64,000 nt of DNA from Tabrizicola sp. (GTDB taxonomy: Bacteria > Pseudomonadota > Alphaproteobacteria > Rhodobacterales > Rhodobacteraceae). The stretch spans positions 1-64,000 of the forward strand of contig NZ_JAEULO010000025.1 of assembly GCF_016793705.1 (NCBI RefSeq), given 5' to 3'. Each line of letters opens with the position of its first letter. The first letter of the stretch is position 1. The notes under the pieces are model-generated. The model was not told the origin of the DNA. It ran no database searches and saw only the letters and a list, made by a program, of their open reading frames with translations. Shown one piece after another: positions 1 through 8,457 of this stretch. The position numbers and the translations under genes were made by a program.

Positions 1-1627
1 AGGCGAGGTAGAGGTGGCCCTTGTCGATCAGCGGGCGCATCTGGGTGAAGAAGAAGGTCATCAGGAGGCTGGCGATATGCGCGCCGTCGACGTCGGCGTC
101 GGTCATGATGATGATCTTCTCGTAGCGCAGGTCGTCGAGGCGGAAGCGGCTGCCCATGCCGGTGCCGAGCGCTTCGCAGAGGTCGCGGATTTCGGCATTC
201 TCGTTGAGCTTGGCCGAGGCCGCGCCGAGGACGTTCAGGATCTTGCCCTTGAGGGGGAGAAGGGCCTGGGTCTCGCGGCTTCTCGCGCCCTTCGCTGACC
301 CACCGGCGGAGTCGCCTTCGACAATAAAGAGCTCGGTACCTTCACGGTTCTTGGCCGAGCAGTCGGTCAGCTTGCCGGGGAGCCGCAGTTTCTTGGTGGC
401 GGTCTTGCGGGCGGTTTCCTTTTCCTCGCGGCGGCGCAGGCGTTCCTCGGCGCGGAGGACGAGGAAGTCGAGGATGGCCCCGGCGGACTTGGGGTCGGCG
501 GCGAGCCAGGTGTCGAAATGGTCGCGGACGGCGTTTTCGACCCATTTCGCGGCTTCTTCGGTGGAAAGCCGGTCCTTGGTCTGGCCGACGAAGCTGGGCT
601 CGCGGATGAAGATCGAGAGGAGCGCGCAGCCGCCGGTGAGGAGGTCGTCGCGGGTGATGGCGTCGGCCTTGCGGTTCTTCACCCGCTCCCCGTAGGCGCG
701 GATTCCCTTCAGGATCGCGGCCCAGAATCCGGCCTCATGCGTGCCGCCTTCGGGGGTGGGGACGGTGTTGCAGTAGCTGTGCAGGTAGCCGTCCTGCGCA
801 GGCGTCCAGTTGATCGCCCATTCGATGGAGCCGGGGACCTGATATTTCTCCTCGAAGCTGACGCGGCCCGCGAAGGGGCGTTCGGAGTAGGTTGTCACTT
901 TCCGAAGGCTCTCGTTCAGGAAGTCGGCGAGGCCGCCGGGGAAGTGGAAGGTGGCCTCCTGCGGGGTCTCGCCGTCGCTGACCGCCGATTTCCAGCGGAT
1001 TTCGACGCCCGAGAAGAGATAGGCCTTGGACCGCGTCATCTTGAACAGACGGGCGGGTTTCAGGACCTGGTGGCCGAAAATCTCGGGGTCGGGGTGGAAG
1101 GTGACATTGGTGCCGCGGCGGTTTTGCGTCGGCCCAAGCTTCTGGACCGGACCTTTCGGGACGCCGCGCGAAAAGCTTTGTTCATAAAGCTCCTTGTTGC
1201 GGGCGACCTGGACCACCATCAGGTCGGAGAGCGCATTGACCACCGACGAGCCGACGCCATTCAGGCCGCCCGAGGTGGAATAGGCCTTGCTGGAGAACTT
1301 TCCCCCGGCGTGGAGGGTACAGAGGATCACCTCCAGCGCGGATTTGCCGGGGAATTTCGGGTGCGGATCGACCGGGATGCCGCGCCCGTTGTCGCGGACG
1401 GTGACAGAGTTGTCGTCGTGAAGTTCGACCTCGATCCGGTTGGCGTGGCCTGCTACCGCCTCGTCCATCGCATTATCGAGGATTTCCGCGACCATGTGGT
1501 GCAGCGCGCGTTCGTCGGTGCCGCCGATATACATGCCGGGGCGCTTGCGGACGGGCTCCAGCCCTTCGAGGACCTCGATCGAGGAGGCGTCATAGGTGGA
1601 GGCGCCGGAGAGGAGGTCGTTGGGCAT
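1..1627 (-). CDS. parE: DNA topoisomerase IV subunit B (ParE), 3' end cut by the window edge
   Basis: ATPase subunit of topoisomerase IV, which decatenates daughter chromosomes together with ParC. About 542 codons from the start are visible. The N-terminus begins MPNDLLSG and carries the GHKL ATPase motifs: EILDNAMDEA (ATP/Mg), DNGRGIPVD, and the GGLNGVGSSVVNAL glycine-rich lid. Further on come the TOPRIM motifs EGDSAGGSAK and MTDADVDGAHI. The sequence runs off the left edge shortly after the TOPRIM DxD, so only the last part of the C-terminal region is missing. GyrB is the alternative; the GGTDERALHHMV block and the DADVDGAHIASLL form are more ParE-like. The start codon on the minus strand is at 1627, with only a weak ribosome binding site. 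Confidence 0.93.
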   Translation of the reverse strand, partial: MPNDLLSGASTYDASSIEVLEGLEPVRKRPGMYIGGTDERALHHMVAEILDNAMDEAVAGHANRIEVELHDDNSVTVRDNGRGIPVDPHPKFPGKSALEVILCTLHAGGKFSSKAYSTSGGLNGVGSSVVNALSDLMVVQVARNKELYEQSFSRGVPKGPVQKLGPTQNRRGTNVTFHPDPEIFGHQVLKPARLFKMTRSKAYLFSGVEIRWKSAVSDGETPQEATFHFPGGLADFLNESLRKVTTYSERPFAGRVSFEEKYQVPGSIEWAINWTPAQDGYLHSYCNTVPTPEGGTHEAGFWAAILKGIRAYGERVKNRKADAITRDDLLTGGCALLSIFIREPSFVGQTKDRLSTEEAAKWVENAVRDHFDTWLAADPKSAGAILDFLVLRAEERLRRREEKETARKTATKKLRLPGKLTDCSAKNREGTELFIVEGDSAGGSAKGARSRETQALLPLKGKILNVLGAASAKLNENAEIRDLCEALGTGMGSRFRLDDLRYEKIIIMTDADVDGAHIASLLMTFFFTQMRPLIDKGHLYLA

Positions 1628-1956
1628 GGAGGATCACCTGCTGGAAATACGCAGGCATTAGACCATTTCCGGGGGGAGGGGCGCAAGATGTGGTGCGGGT
1701 GCCGTCGGCGATGGTGTTGCGGCGGAAGCCGGGGTTGGGGGCGCATGCATCCGGCGGGTCGGCGGACTCAGGTCTGCGGCAATCCGTGGCGCAAGCAGCC
1801 GGAGGCAGTCGAGCGGGCGGATCATCTTGGGCAGGCGGTGGCTTTCAGCCGGGGGCACGGTTCCCGTTGCAAGGCGCTTGGCAAGCGGCGGGAAATCCTG
1901 ACTATGCGCGGTGGCTACACAAACGAATAACAATGGGCGGGCAGGGAGGAATGGCA
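1628..1956. other. Divergent intergenic region parE / DUF4153 gene
   Basis: About 330 bases between two divergently transcribed genes. It must hold both promoters. I see no RNA gene, repeat or convincing small gene; the open frames here have no ribosome binding site and read as low-complexity Arg/Pro/Ala translations typical of GC-rich noise. Confidence 0.5.
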
Positions 1957-3684
1957 ATGACGGGGCAGATCGCGGCTCGGGTCCGGCTGGCGATGGCGGG
2001 GGGGCTGGGCGGGGCCTTGCTCTGGACCGTGTTCAGGGCAGGCGAGCGGGGCTGGATCGGGCACTATCCGGCCTTCGCGCTGTTCGGCCTGATCCTCGTG
2101 GGGTTCGGCGCGCTTCTGGCGATGGCGGGGCCAACGGGCCTTGGCCGGGCGGTGCCGCGGGCCTTCGGGCTGGGCGCGGTGGTGGCGGGCCTGATCGGGC
2201 TGACAGCGCTGCGCTGGGCCGAGGCGGAGGACCTGTTCGACAGCCCGATCCCGGCCTTCGCGCTGATGGTGGCCGCGGCACTGCCGGTCCCGTTCCTGAT
2301 CGCGGCGGCGCGGACGAGCTGGCGGGATTATCCCGCGCTTTTCCTGGAGGCCTGGTCGATCGTGCTGCGCGGGGCGGCGGCGGCGGCCTTCACCGGCCTC
2401 GTCTGGCTGGTGATCTACCTGTCGGATGAGGTGCTGCGCATCGTCGGGATCGACGTGATCCAGCGCCTCCTCCGGCACGAGGTGGTGCCGATGGTGCTGA
2501 CCGGGGCCGTCTTCGGGCTGGGCATGGCGGTGATCTATGACCTGGCCGAGCTTTTGTCGCCCTATGTCGTGCTGCGGGTGTTCCGGCTGTTCCTGCCGGT
2601 GGTGCTGGCTGTCATGGGGGTGTTCCTGGTCGCCCTGCCGTTCCGGGGGCTGGACGGGCTGGCAGGCGACCTGTCGCCGGCGGCGCTCTTGTTGACCATG
2701 GTGGCGGGCGGCGTCGCGCTGGTGTCGATCGCCATCGACCAGACCGATGCCGAGGCGACGCGGAGCCCGCTCCTCATCCGCTGCGCGCAGGGCATGGCGC
2801 TGGTGCTGCCGCTGGTCGCCGCCCTGGCGCTGTATGCGATCTGGCTGCGGGTGGCCGACTATGGATGGACGCCGGAGCGGCTGTTCATCCTGCTGGTTGC
2901 GGGCGTGGGGCTGGCCTATGGGCTGGTCTATGCCCTGGCCGTGCTGCGGGGGCCGGGCTGGATGGAACGCGTCCGGCAGGGCAATATCCGCATGGCGCTG
3001 GTGATCATCGCTCTGGCGGTGCTGTGGCTGACGCCTGTCCTGAACGCCGAGCGGATCTCGGCGCAAAGCCAGCTGGCGCGGTTCGAGGCGGGCAAGACCG
3101 ATGTTGCGGAGCTGGACCTTCCGGCGCTGCGGAGCTGGGGCAAGCCGGGGGCCGAGGTGATCGCAAGGCTTGAGGAGACGGCGCGCGCGCCGGGCCAGGA
3201 GGCGCTGGCGGCGGCGCTTGCAGGACAGACGGGCGGGCCGGTCGTCGACCGCGAGGCGCTGGTGGCGGCGCTGGCCATCGCGATGCCGGTGCAACCCGCG
3301 ACGGCGACGGAAACCCGCGACAGGCTGCTGCGGGCGGTCGACGATTACCAGTTGCAGGACTGGACTCAGGTTTGCACCGGCGGAAGCGAGGCCGGAGCGC
3401 CGCACTGCCTGATGGTGGTGGCCGACCTCTTGCCGAACCAGCCGGGCGAGGAGGCGATCCTGTTTCTGCAACGCAGCCCGGACTACACCGAAATCTCGGG
3501 CCTCTATCTGGACGAGGCCGGCAATCCGGTCCAGCGCAGCGCCTCGCATCCTGACGGGCGCTATCCCGATGCCGCCGAGGCGACGGCGCTTCTGCGGCAA
3601 TATCATCAGACCGTGCCGCCGGTGACGGCGGTGCCGCTGAACCAGCTTGGAACCGGCCCTTCCGGGCTGATCTTCCTGCCGTGA
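1957..3684 (+). CDS. DUF4153 domain-containing polytopic membrane protein
   Basis: A 575-residue inner-membrane protein. Roughly the first 360 residues form a long run of hydrophobic helices separated by short charged loops. The last 210 residues are soluble and rich in Ala/Glu, with a likely periplasmic or cytoplasmic domain that contains two cysteines (near CTGGSEAGAPHC). This layout matches the DUF4153 family, whose function is not established. The start at 1957 (MTGQIAARV) is chosen because a strong AGGGAGGA ribosome binding site ends six bases before it; ATGs at 1933 and 1951 are in frame but sit on or before that site. The gene is divergent from parE and is followed by the H-NOX gene on the same strand. 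Confidence 0.75.
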   Translation: MTGQIAARVRLAMAGGLGGALLWTVFRAGERGWIGHYPAFALFGLILVGFGALLAMAGPTGLGRAVPRAFGLGAVVAGLIGLTALRWAEAEDLFDSPIPAFALMVAAALPVPFLIAAARTSWRDYPALFLEAWSIVLRGAAAAAFTGLVWLVIYLSDEVLRIVGIDVIQRLLRHEVVPMVLTGAVFGLGMAVIYDLAELLSPYVVLRVFRLFLPVVLAVMGVFLVALPFRGLDGLAGDLSPAALLLTMVAGGVALVSIAIDQTDAEATRSPLLIRCAQGMALVLPLVAALALYAIWLRVADYGWTPERLFILLVAGVGLAYGLVYALAVLRGPGWMERVRQGNIRMALVIIALAVLWLTPVLNAERISAQSQLARFEAGKTDVAELDLPALRSWGKPGAEVIARLEETARAPGQEALAAALAGQTGGPVVDREALVAALAIAMPVQPATATETRDRLLRAVDDYQLQDWTQVCTGGSEAGAPHCLMVVADLLPNQPGEEAILFLQRSPDYTEISGLYLDEAGNPVQRSASHPDGRYPDAAEATALLRQYHQTVPPVTAVPLNQLGTGPSGLIFLP

Positions 3685-3747
3685 GGCGGCGGAATCTGTT
3701 AACCTATGCGCTCTAGGCTTGGGGCGGAGATTGCAACGGGGTCGGAT

Positions 3748-4323
3748 ATGGATTCGCTGCTCTTGCGATCCTTGCAAAGCTATGTGCTGGATACGTTCGG
3801 AACCGCGAGCTGGCACGAGGTATGTTCTGCCGCCGGGGTGACCGTCCCGGCTTTCGAGCCGATGCTGCGCTACGATCCGGGCACGGCGGATCGTATCGCC
3901 GAAGTCGCGGCGGGGGTGCTGGGCAGGTCGGTCGACACGATCTGGGAAGATGTGGGCATCTATCTGGTGACGAACCCCGACCGCGAAGGGGTGCGTCGGC
4001 TTCTGCGGTTCGGCGGCACCGGCTATGCCGACTTCCTGCATTCGCTGGAGGAACTGCCGGGTCGCGCGCGGCTGGCGATGCCGCATCTGGAGGCGCCCGA
4101 ACTGACGCTGGACGAGGTGGGGCCGGATCGGTTCGAGTTGCGCTGCAAGTCGCCGCTGCGCGGATTGCAGCGGGTGCTGGTCGGGCTGCTGACCGCGATG
4201 GCGGATGATTACGGTGCGCTTTGCGTGATCGAACCCGACGCGGACGGCTGCACGAAGATCACGGTGCTGGACCGGCAGCACACCGAGGCGCGGCAGTTTC
4301 ACCTTGCGCTGCCGGAGGGCTAG
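3748..4323 (+). CDS. H-NOX-like (heme NO-binding fold) protein lacking the proximal histidine
   Basis: A 191-residue protein that aligns end to end with the H-NOX domain of soluble guanylate cyclase. MDSLLLRSLQSYVLDTFG matches the family start, followed by W22, the AAGVLG helix and the DFLHSLEEL segment. In H-NOX proteins a histidine after the DFLxxLxxL segment is the axial haem ligand; here that position is Pro104. The haem-propionate motif YxSxR is also degraded to CKSPL (133-137). The fold is therefore well supported, but gas sensing through normal haem coordination is doubtful. The start at 3748 fits the family better than the in-frame ATG at 3706. The gene lies 2 bases upstream of the HNOBA-GGDEF gene, so the two are almost certainly co-transcribed and functional partners. 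Confidence 0.82.
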   Translation: MDSLLLRSLQSYVLDTFGTASWHEVCSAAGVTVPAFEPMLRYDPGTADRIAEVAAGVLGRSVDTIWEDVGIYLVTNPDREGVRRLLRFGGTGYADFLHSLEELPGRARLAMPHLEAPELTLDEVGPDRFELRCKSPLRGLQRVLVGLLTAMADDYGALCVIEPDADGCTKITVLDRQHTEARQFHLALPEG

Positions 4324-4325
4324 CC

Positions 4326-5324
4326 ATGCAGGCCGACCATCCCACCCACCGGATCGAACTGGACAGCGCAACGCTGGCGCGCTTCATGCCGATGCATCTG
4401 CTGCTGGACAGCAAGGGCTTGGCCCTGGCCTATGGCCCGACGCTGGCGCAGGTTCTGGGCGCCGCCGCAGTGCCGGGCGCGCGGTTCGAGGACCTGTTCG
4501 AGGTGCGCTCGCCCGGCGGCGCGGTGACGGTTGAGGAGGTGCTTGCGCGCGGTGGAAACCGCTTTCGCCTGGTGCCGCGCAATGGCGTCAAGGCTGGCTT
4601 GCGCGGGCTGGGTCAGCGGCTGGGGCCGCAGGGTGGCATCCTGCTGAACCTCTCTTTCGGGATCGACCTGATCTCGGCGGTGCGCGATCTTGCCCTGACC
4701 GACGCCGATTTCGCCGCGACCGACCTGGCGATGGAACTTCTCTACCTCGCCGAGGCCAATGCCGCCGTCACGCGCGAGCTGCGGGGGCTGAACCTGCGGC
4801 TGGAGGGCGCAAGGATGGCGGCGGAAGAAGAGGCGATGACCGACCCGCTGACCGGGTTGCGCAACCGCCGCGCGGCGGATCTGGTGCTGGACCGGCTTTG
4901 CGCGGCGCGGGCGGGGTTCGGGCTCTTGCACATGGACCTCGACTATTTCAAGGCGGTGAACGACACGCTGGGCCATGCCGCAGGCGACTTCGTGCTGGAG
5001 ACGGTGGGCCGCATCCTGCGCGAACAGCTGCGGGCCGAGGATTGCGCGGCGCGGATCGGCGGCGACGAATTCGTGGTGATCGTGGCGGGCCGCAGCGACC
5101 CGAAGACGCTGCAGGCCATCGCCGGGCGGATCATCGCGCGGATCGACGAGCCGATGGTTTTCGAGGGCGGGACGGCCCGGGTCTCGGCCAGCATCGGCAT
5201 CGTGCGCTCGGCCGATTTTGCGGCGCCCGATGCGACCCAGCTGCTCGCCAGCGCCGACCGCGCGCTTTACGCCGCCAAGCACGCGGGACGCGGTCGCGCG
5301 GTGCTGCTGGCAGCGGGGGAGTGA
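4326..5324 (+). CDS. Diguanylate cyclase with N-terminal HNOBA-like domain
   Basis: A 332-residue signalling enzyme predicted to make cyclic di-GMP from two GTP. Residues 1-150 resemble the H-NOX-associated (HNOBA) domain, ending in the characteristic NLSFGIDL and TDLAMELLYLAEANAA segments. A short coiled linker (about 150-170) leads to a GGDEF domain with MTDPLTGLRNRRAA, MDLDYFKAVND and an intact GGDEF active site (245-249). An RAED inhibitory I-site sits exactly five residues upstream (236-239), so product inhibition is expected. Its ATG follows the H-NOX stop by two bases. By analogy with known H-NOX/cyclase pairs, the upstream protein probably controls this cyclase by direct contact. No transmembrane segment is seen, so it should act in the cytoplasm. 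Confidence 0.9.
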   Translation: MQADHPTHRIELDSATLARFMPMHLLLDSKGLALAYGPTLAQVLGAAAVPGARFEDLFEVRSPGGAVTVEEVLARGGNRFRLVPRNGVKAGLRGLGQRLGPQGGILLNLSFGIDLISAVRDLALTDADFAATDLAMELLYLAEANAAVTRELRGLNLRLEGARMAAEEEAMTDPLTGLRNRRAADLVLDRLCAARAGFGLLHMDLDYFKAVNDTLGHAAGDFVLETVGRILREQLRAEDCAARIGGDEFVVIVAGRSDPKTLQAIAGRIIARIDEPMVFEGGTARVSASIGIVRSADFAAPDATQLLASADRALYAAKHAGRGRAVLLAAGE

Positions 5325-5335
5325 GTGGGGCGGGA

Positions 5336-5410
5336 TGGCAGCCCGTAGGGGAGTCGAACCCCTCTTGCCTGGTTGAAAACCAGATGTCCTAACCGATAGA
5401 CGAACGGGCC
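5336..5410 (-). tRNA. tRNA-Glu (anticodon TTC), copy 1
   Basis: Cloverleaf on the minus strand: the acceptor GGCCCGT pairs with ACGGGCT, the anticodon loop is TTTTCAA giving anticodon TTC, the T arm is GGGGTTCGACTCCCC, and CCA is genomically encoded. The anticodon stem is TCTGG/CCAGG with a terminal wobble pair. It differs at only four positions from the copy at 6361-6435. Confidence 0.95.
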
Positions 5411-5453
5411 ACTGGCGCGCGTCCTAGCCGGGCGCGCGGGGGGATGCAAGGGG

Positions 5454-6254
5454 TCAGCCGTCGATCTTCGCGCCCATGATGGCGATGGCCTGCTGGTAGA
5501 CCTTGGCGGCGTTCCATTCCCGGATCACCGCGAAGTTCGGCTCGCCTTCCTGATAACCCTTGCCGGGTTTCCAGCCCTTCTTGCGCAGGTAGTTGGCGGT
5601 GGTCGCCAGCGCGTCGGCCTGGTTGTAGAGATCGACCTTGCCATCCCCGTTGCCGTCCACCCCGTAGGCATAGGCGTTGCCGGGCAGGAACTGGGTGTGC
5701 CCAAGCTCGCCGTGCTTGGCCCCCACGGTCTTGGCCGAGATCATGCCCTTGTCGACCATCTTCAGCGCCCCGATCAGGTGCGGACGGAAGAAGTCCGACC
5801 GGCGGCAGTCGTAGGTCAGCGTCGCGATGGCCGAGACGACATTTGTGTCGCCCATGAAGCCGCCAAAGCCGGTCTCCATGCCGTGGATGGCAAGCAGGAC
5901 ACCGGCGGGCACGCCGTAGGCGGCTTCTAGGCTGGCGTAGAAATCGGGGTTCTTCGCCTTGCGGCTGCGGCCCTGCGCGATGATCGTATCGGCGCCGCGG
6001 ACGTTCAGGAATTTCTCCAGGCTGTACTTGAAGCTTTTCTGGTTGCGGTCCGCGCCAATCGTGGCCTTGGAGTAGGACGTCGCGAGCAGCGCGTCGATCC
6101 CGCGCTTGCCGACGCCTTCGGCCTTGGCCTCGGCCGCCATTTCGGACTTCCAGTCCTCGTACTTGCCCCCGGTGTCACTGCACCCGGCCGCCTGGGCCGC
6201 GAATGGGAAGGTCGAAATCAGGGTGATGGCGGCAAATCGGGACAGAAGGCTCAC
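5454..6254 (-). CDS. MltB-family lytic murein transglycosylase
   Basis: A 266-residue secreted enzyme that cleaves the MurNAc-GlcNAc bond of peptidoglycan with formation of 1,6-anhydroMurNAc. The N-terminus MSLLSRFAAITLISTFPFAAQAAG is a Sec signal peptide with cleavage near AQA-AG. The SLT_2-type domain shows the catalytic glutamate in HGMETGFGG, followed by TLTYDCRR, GELGHTQFLPG and a DGNGDGKVDL loop, all typical of the MltB group. The length is shorter than E. coli MltB but normal for the alphaproteobacterial form, with no C-terminal peptidoglycan-binding domain. It sits alone between two tRNA-Glu genes on the same strand. Confidence 0.9.
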   Translation of the reverse strand: MSLLSRFAAITLISTFPFAAQAAGCSDTGGKYEDWKSEMAAEAKAEGVGKRGIDALLATSYSKATIGADRNQKSFKYSLEKFLNVRGADTIIAQGRSRKAKNPDFYASLEAAYGVPAGVLLAIHGMETGFGGFMGDTNVVSAIATLTYDCRRSDFFRPHLIGALKMVDKGMISAKTVGAKHGELGHTQFLPGNAYAYGVDGNGDGKVDLYNQADALATTANYLRKKGWKPGKGYQEGEPNFAVIREWNAAKVYQQAIAIMGAKIDG

Positions 6255-6360
6255 GTTCAGGTACCTGTGCTTGGAATTTGCGCCAATCTATTGAAGGTGT
6301 GCGAACATTCAAGCACGCCTTTGTGAAGCGCGCGAAAGTGTTGCTGACAAGTTGGTGAAG

Positions 6361-6435
6361 TGGCAGCCCGTAGGGGAGTCGAACCCCTTTTGCCTGGTTG
6401 AAAACCAGGAGTCCTAACCGGTAGACGAACGGGCC
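6361..6435 (-). tRNA. tRNA-Glu (anticodon TTC), copy 2
   Basis: Minus-strand cloverleaf with the same acceptor stem, T arm, TTTTCAA anticodon loop and encoded CCA as the copy at 5336-5410. Here the anticodon stem is CCTGG/CCAGG with a Watson-Crick closing pair. The four differences from the other copy lie in the D loop, D/anticodon junction and variable region. Confidence 0.95.
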
Positions 6436-6497
6436 ACGCTGTCTCGTGGCGGGTGTCTAGAATCTGCCACGGGGTTCTGCAAGAGAAAAAATGCGGC

Positions 6498-8237
6498 TTA
6501 TGCCGGGGCGGCGTCGTCGAGGCGCAGCTGGACCTTGGTGCGCCCGTTCCAGTGGTTCAGCTCCAGCTTGCCCGCGAGGTGGAAGCGGCGATGGCCGGGC
6601 TCTTCCAACTCGGGGCCAAGCGGGCCCTCGAAGGCGCCGAAGGCGATGGCGTCGAGCGCCGGGCCGCTGCCGTCCGAGACGGTAAGCTTCAGGTGACTGT
6701 CGCCGATCCGCCGCGTGCTGATCTGGGCGTTGGCAAAGGCGAAGCGGGGCGCGGGGGCGGACTGGCCGAAGGGGCCTGCGGTCTCGATCTGTTCGATGAG
6801 GGAGACGGTGGCGGCAGAGGTCGCGAGGAGGCCGTCGATCCGCAGGTCCTGCGGTCCCTGCGCCCCCGCGCCCTGTCGGGCGAGGAGATCGGCAAGCCGC
6901 GCCATTGCTGGCTCAAGCTGCGCGCGGGTGAGGGAGAGACCTGCGGCCATCCGGTGTCCGCCGCCCTTGGTGATCATCCCCTCTGCCGCGAGGCGCTGGA
7001 TCGCTGCGCCGAGGTCGACCCCGTGGATGGAGCGGGCGGAGCCCTTGCCTTCGTCGCCCTCGAAGCCGATCACGACCGAGGGGCGGCTGGCGGCCTCTTT
7101 CAGGCGGGCGGCGACGATGCCGACGACGCCGGGATGCCAGCCCTCGGCGGCGGCCCAGACGAGGGGGGCGTCCAGCCCCCGCGCCTCGGCCTGGGCCAGG
7201 GCTTCCAGCCGCACCGCCTCGGTGATCTCGCGCCGGTCGGTGTTGAGCTGGTCGAGCTGGGCGGCAAGGCGGGCAGCCTCCATCTCGTCCGCCGTGGCGA
7301 GGAGGCGGGCGCCGAGGTCGGCCTGGCCGATGCGGCCGCCGGCATTGACGCGAGGGCCGAGGAGGAAGCCCAGGGTGTAGGGAGTGGGGGCCTGGTCCAT
7401 CCGGGCGACATCTGCCAGCGCGCGGAGGCCGGGGCGGTCGCGGCGGGCCATCACCTTCAGCCCCTGCCGGACGAAGGCGCGGTTGACGCCGGTCAGGGGG
7501 GCGACATCGGCGACAGTGGCCAGCGCGACGAGGTCGAGGAGCGCCATCAGGTCGGGGACCTGTTGGCCCTGCTGCTTCAGGCGGCGGTTGGCTTCGACGA
7601 GGAGGAGGAAGACGACCCCGGCGGCGCAGAGATGGGCGAGGCTCCCGTCCTCGTCCTGCCGGTTCGGGTTCACGATGGCGAGGGCGGGGGGGAGGGTTTC
7701 GAGGGCGAGGTGGTGGTCGAGGATGACCACGTCGGCCCCCTTGGCGGCGGCGATGGGGTCGTGGGAGAGGGTGCCGCAATCGACGCAGAGGATGAGGTCA
7801 TGCGCGGCCGCGAGCTGGGCCATGGCGGGGACGTTCGGGCCGTAGCCCTCGTCGATGCGGTCGGGGATGTAGAGGGTGGCTTGCAGGTTGAAGGTCCGCA
7901 GCCAAGTGAGCAGAAGAGCGGCGGAGGCGCCGCCGTCGACGTCGTAGTCGGCGAAGATGGCGATCCGTTCGCGGGCCGCCACGGCGCGGAGGAGGCGGTC
8001 GGCGGCGGGGGCCATGTCCTTCAGGGTGAGCGGATCGGGCAGGAGGTCGCGGAGCGAGGGGGCGAGGAAGGCGGGGGCGGCCTCGGGCGTGATGCCGCGG
8101 GCGGCGAGGATGCGGCAGAGGGGGAGGGGGAGGCGGGTCTGCTGGGCCATCCCCTCGGCCAGCCGGTCCTGGGCTGCGTCGGGGCCGGTCCAGCGGCGGC
8201 CGGTGAGGGAGGTGGCGACGTTCAGGAAGGGGGTCAT
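6498..8237 (-). CDS. recJ: Single-stranded-DNA-specific exonuclease RecJ
   Basis: A 579-residue 5'-3' single-strand exonuclease for recombination and mismatch repair. The DHH-superfamily metal motifs are all visible: FADYDVDGGAS (motif I), CVDCGT (II), ILDHHL (III), and the DHHA1-domain GGGHRMAAG motif later in the chain. The C-terminal OB-type region ends with ELNHWNGRTKVQLRLDDAAPA. The start is placed at MTPFLNVATSLTG (8237), because the frame upstream lacks family similarity. The gene lies between tRNA-Glu copy 2 and a divergently oriented small gene. RecJ close to glpX and hom is a familiar arrangement in Rhodobacteraceae. Confidence 0.94.
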   Translation of the reverse strand: MTPFLNVATSLTGRRWTGPDAAQDRLAEGMAQQTRLPLPLCRILAARGITPEAAPAFLAPSLRDLLPDPLTLKDMAPAADRLLRAVAARERIAIFADYDVDGGASAALLLTWLRTFNLQATLYIPDRIDEGYGPNVPAMAQLAAAHDLILCVDCGTLSHDPIAAAKGADVVILDHHLALETLPPALAIVNPNRQDEDGSLAHLCAAGVVFLLLVEANRRLKQQGQQVPDLMALLDLVALATVADVAPLTGVNRAFVRQGLKVMARRDRPGLRALADVARMDQAPTPYTLGFLLGPRVNAGGRIGQADLGARLLATADEMEAARLAAQLDQLNTDRREITEAVRLEALAQAEARGLDAPLVWAAAEGWHPGVVGIVAARLKEAASRPSVVIGFEGDEGKGSARSIHGVDLGAAIQRLAAEGMITKGGGHRMAAGLSLTRAQLEPAMARLADLLARQGAGAQGPQDLRIDGLLATSAATVSLIEQIETAGPFGQSAPAPRFAFANAQISTRRIGDSHLKLTVSDGSGPALDAIAFGAFEGPLGPELEEPGHRRFHLAGKLELNHWNGRTKVQLRLDDAAPA

Positions 8238-8457
8238 GCGGGTAGGGGTGCCGGAAAGGGAGGCGTCGCGCAAGGGGGATGGGGGGTGTCCACGGTGGGC
8301 ATTTCCGGGGTATCGTTTGGAAGCAAAGGGTTGGGTGCGGGCGTTAGGGAAGTGGTAAGGATCATCTTCCAGAGGTAGGCGGCTGTCGTGGCAAGGGGTG
8401 GGGCTTGCGGCGCGGTGTGGCAGACCGATGAAGCTGAGCCGGAGCCGGGAGAAGACA

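Noticed and set aside
1..1627. Assignment of the first gene as gyrB
   Set aside because: GyrB and ParE share motifs; the details around the ATP site and the TOPRIM end look more like ParE. Certainty would need the missing C-terminus or a phylogeny.
1915..4371. Very long minus-strand open frame opposite the DUF4153 and H-NOX genes
   Set aside because: It mirrors the plus-strand codons and reads as low-complexity Arg/Pro/Gln/His-rich protein without domains, a common artefact of high GC third positions. The plus-strand genes have clear domains and ribosome binding sites.
6453..8378. Plus-strand open frame of over 600 codons opposite recJ
   Set aside because: It is Gly/Glu/Ala-rich with no domain, while the minus strand encodes intact RecJ motifs.
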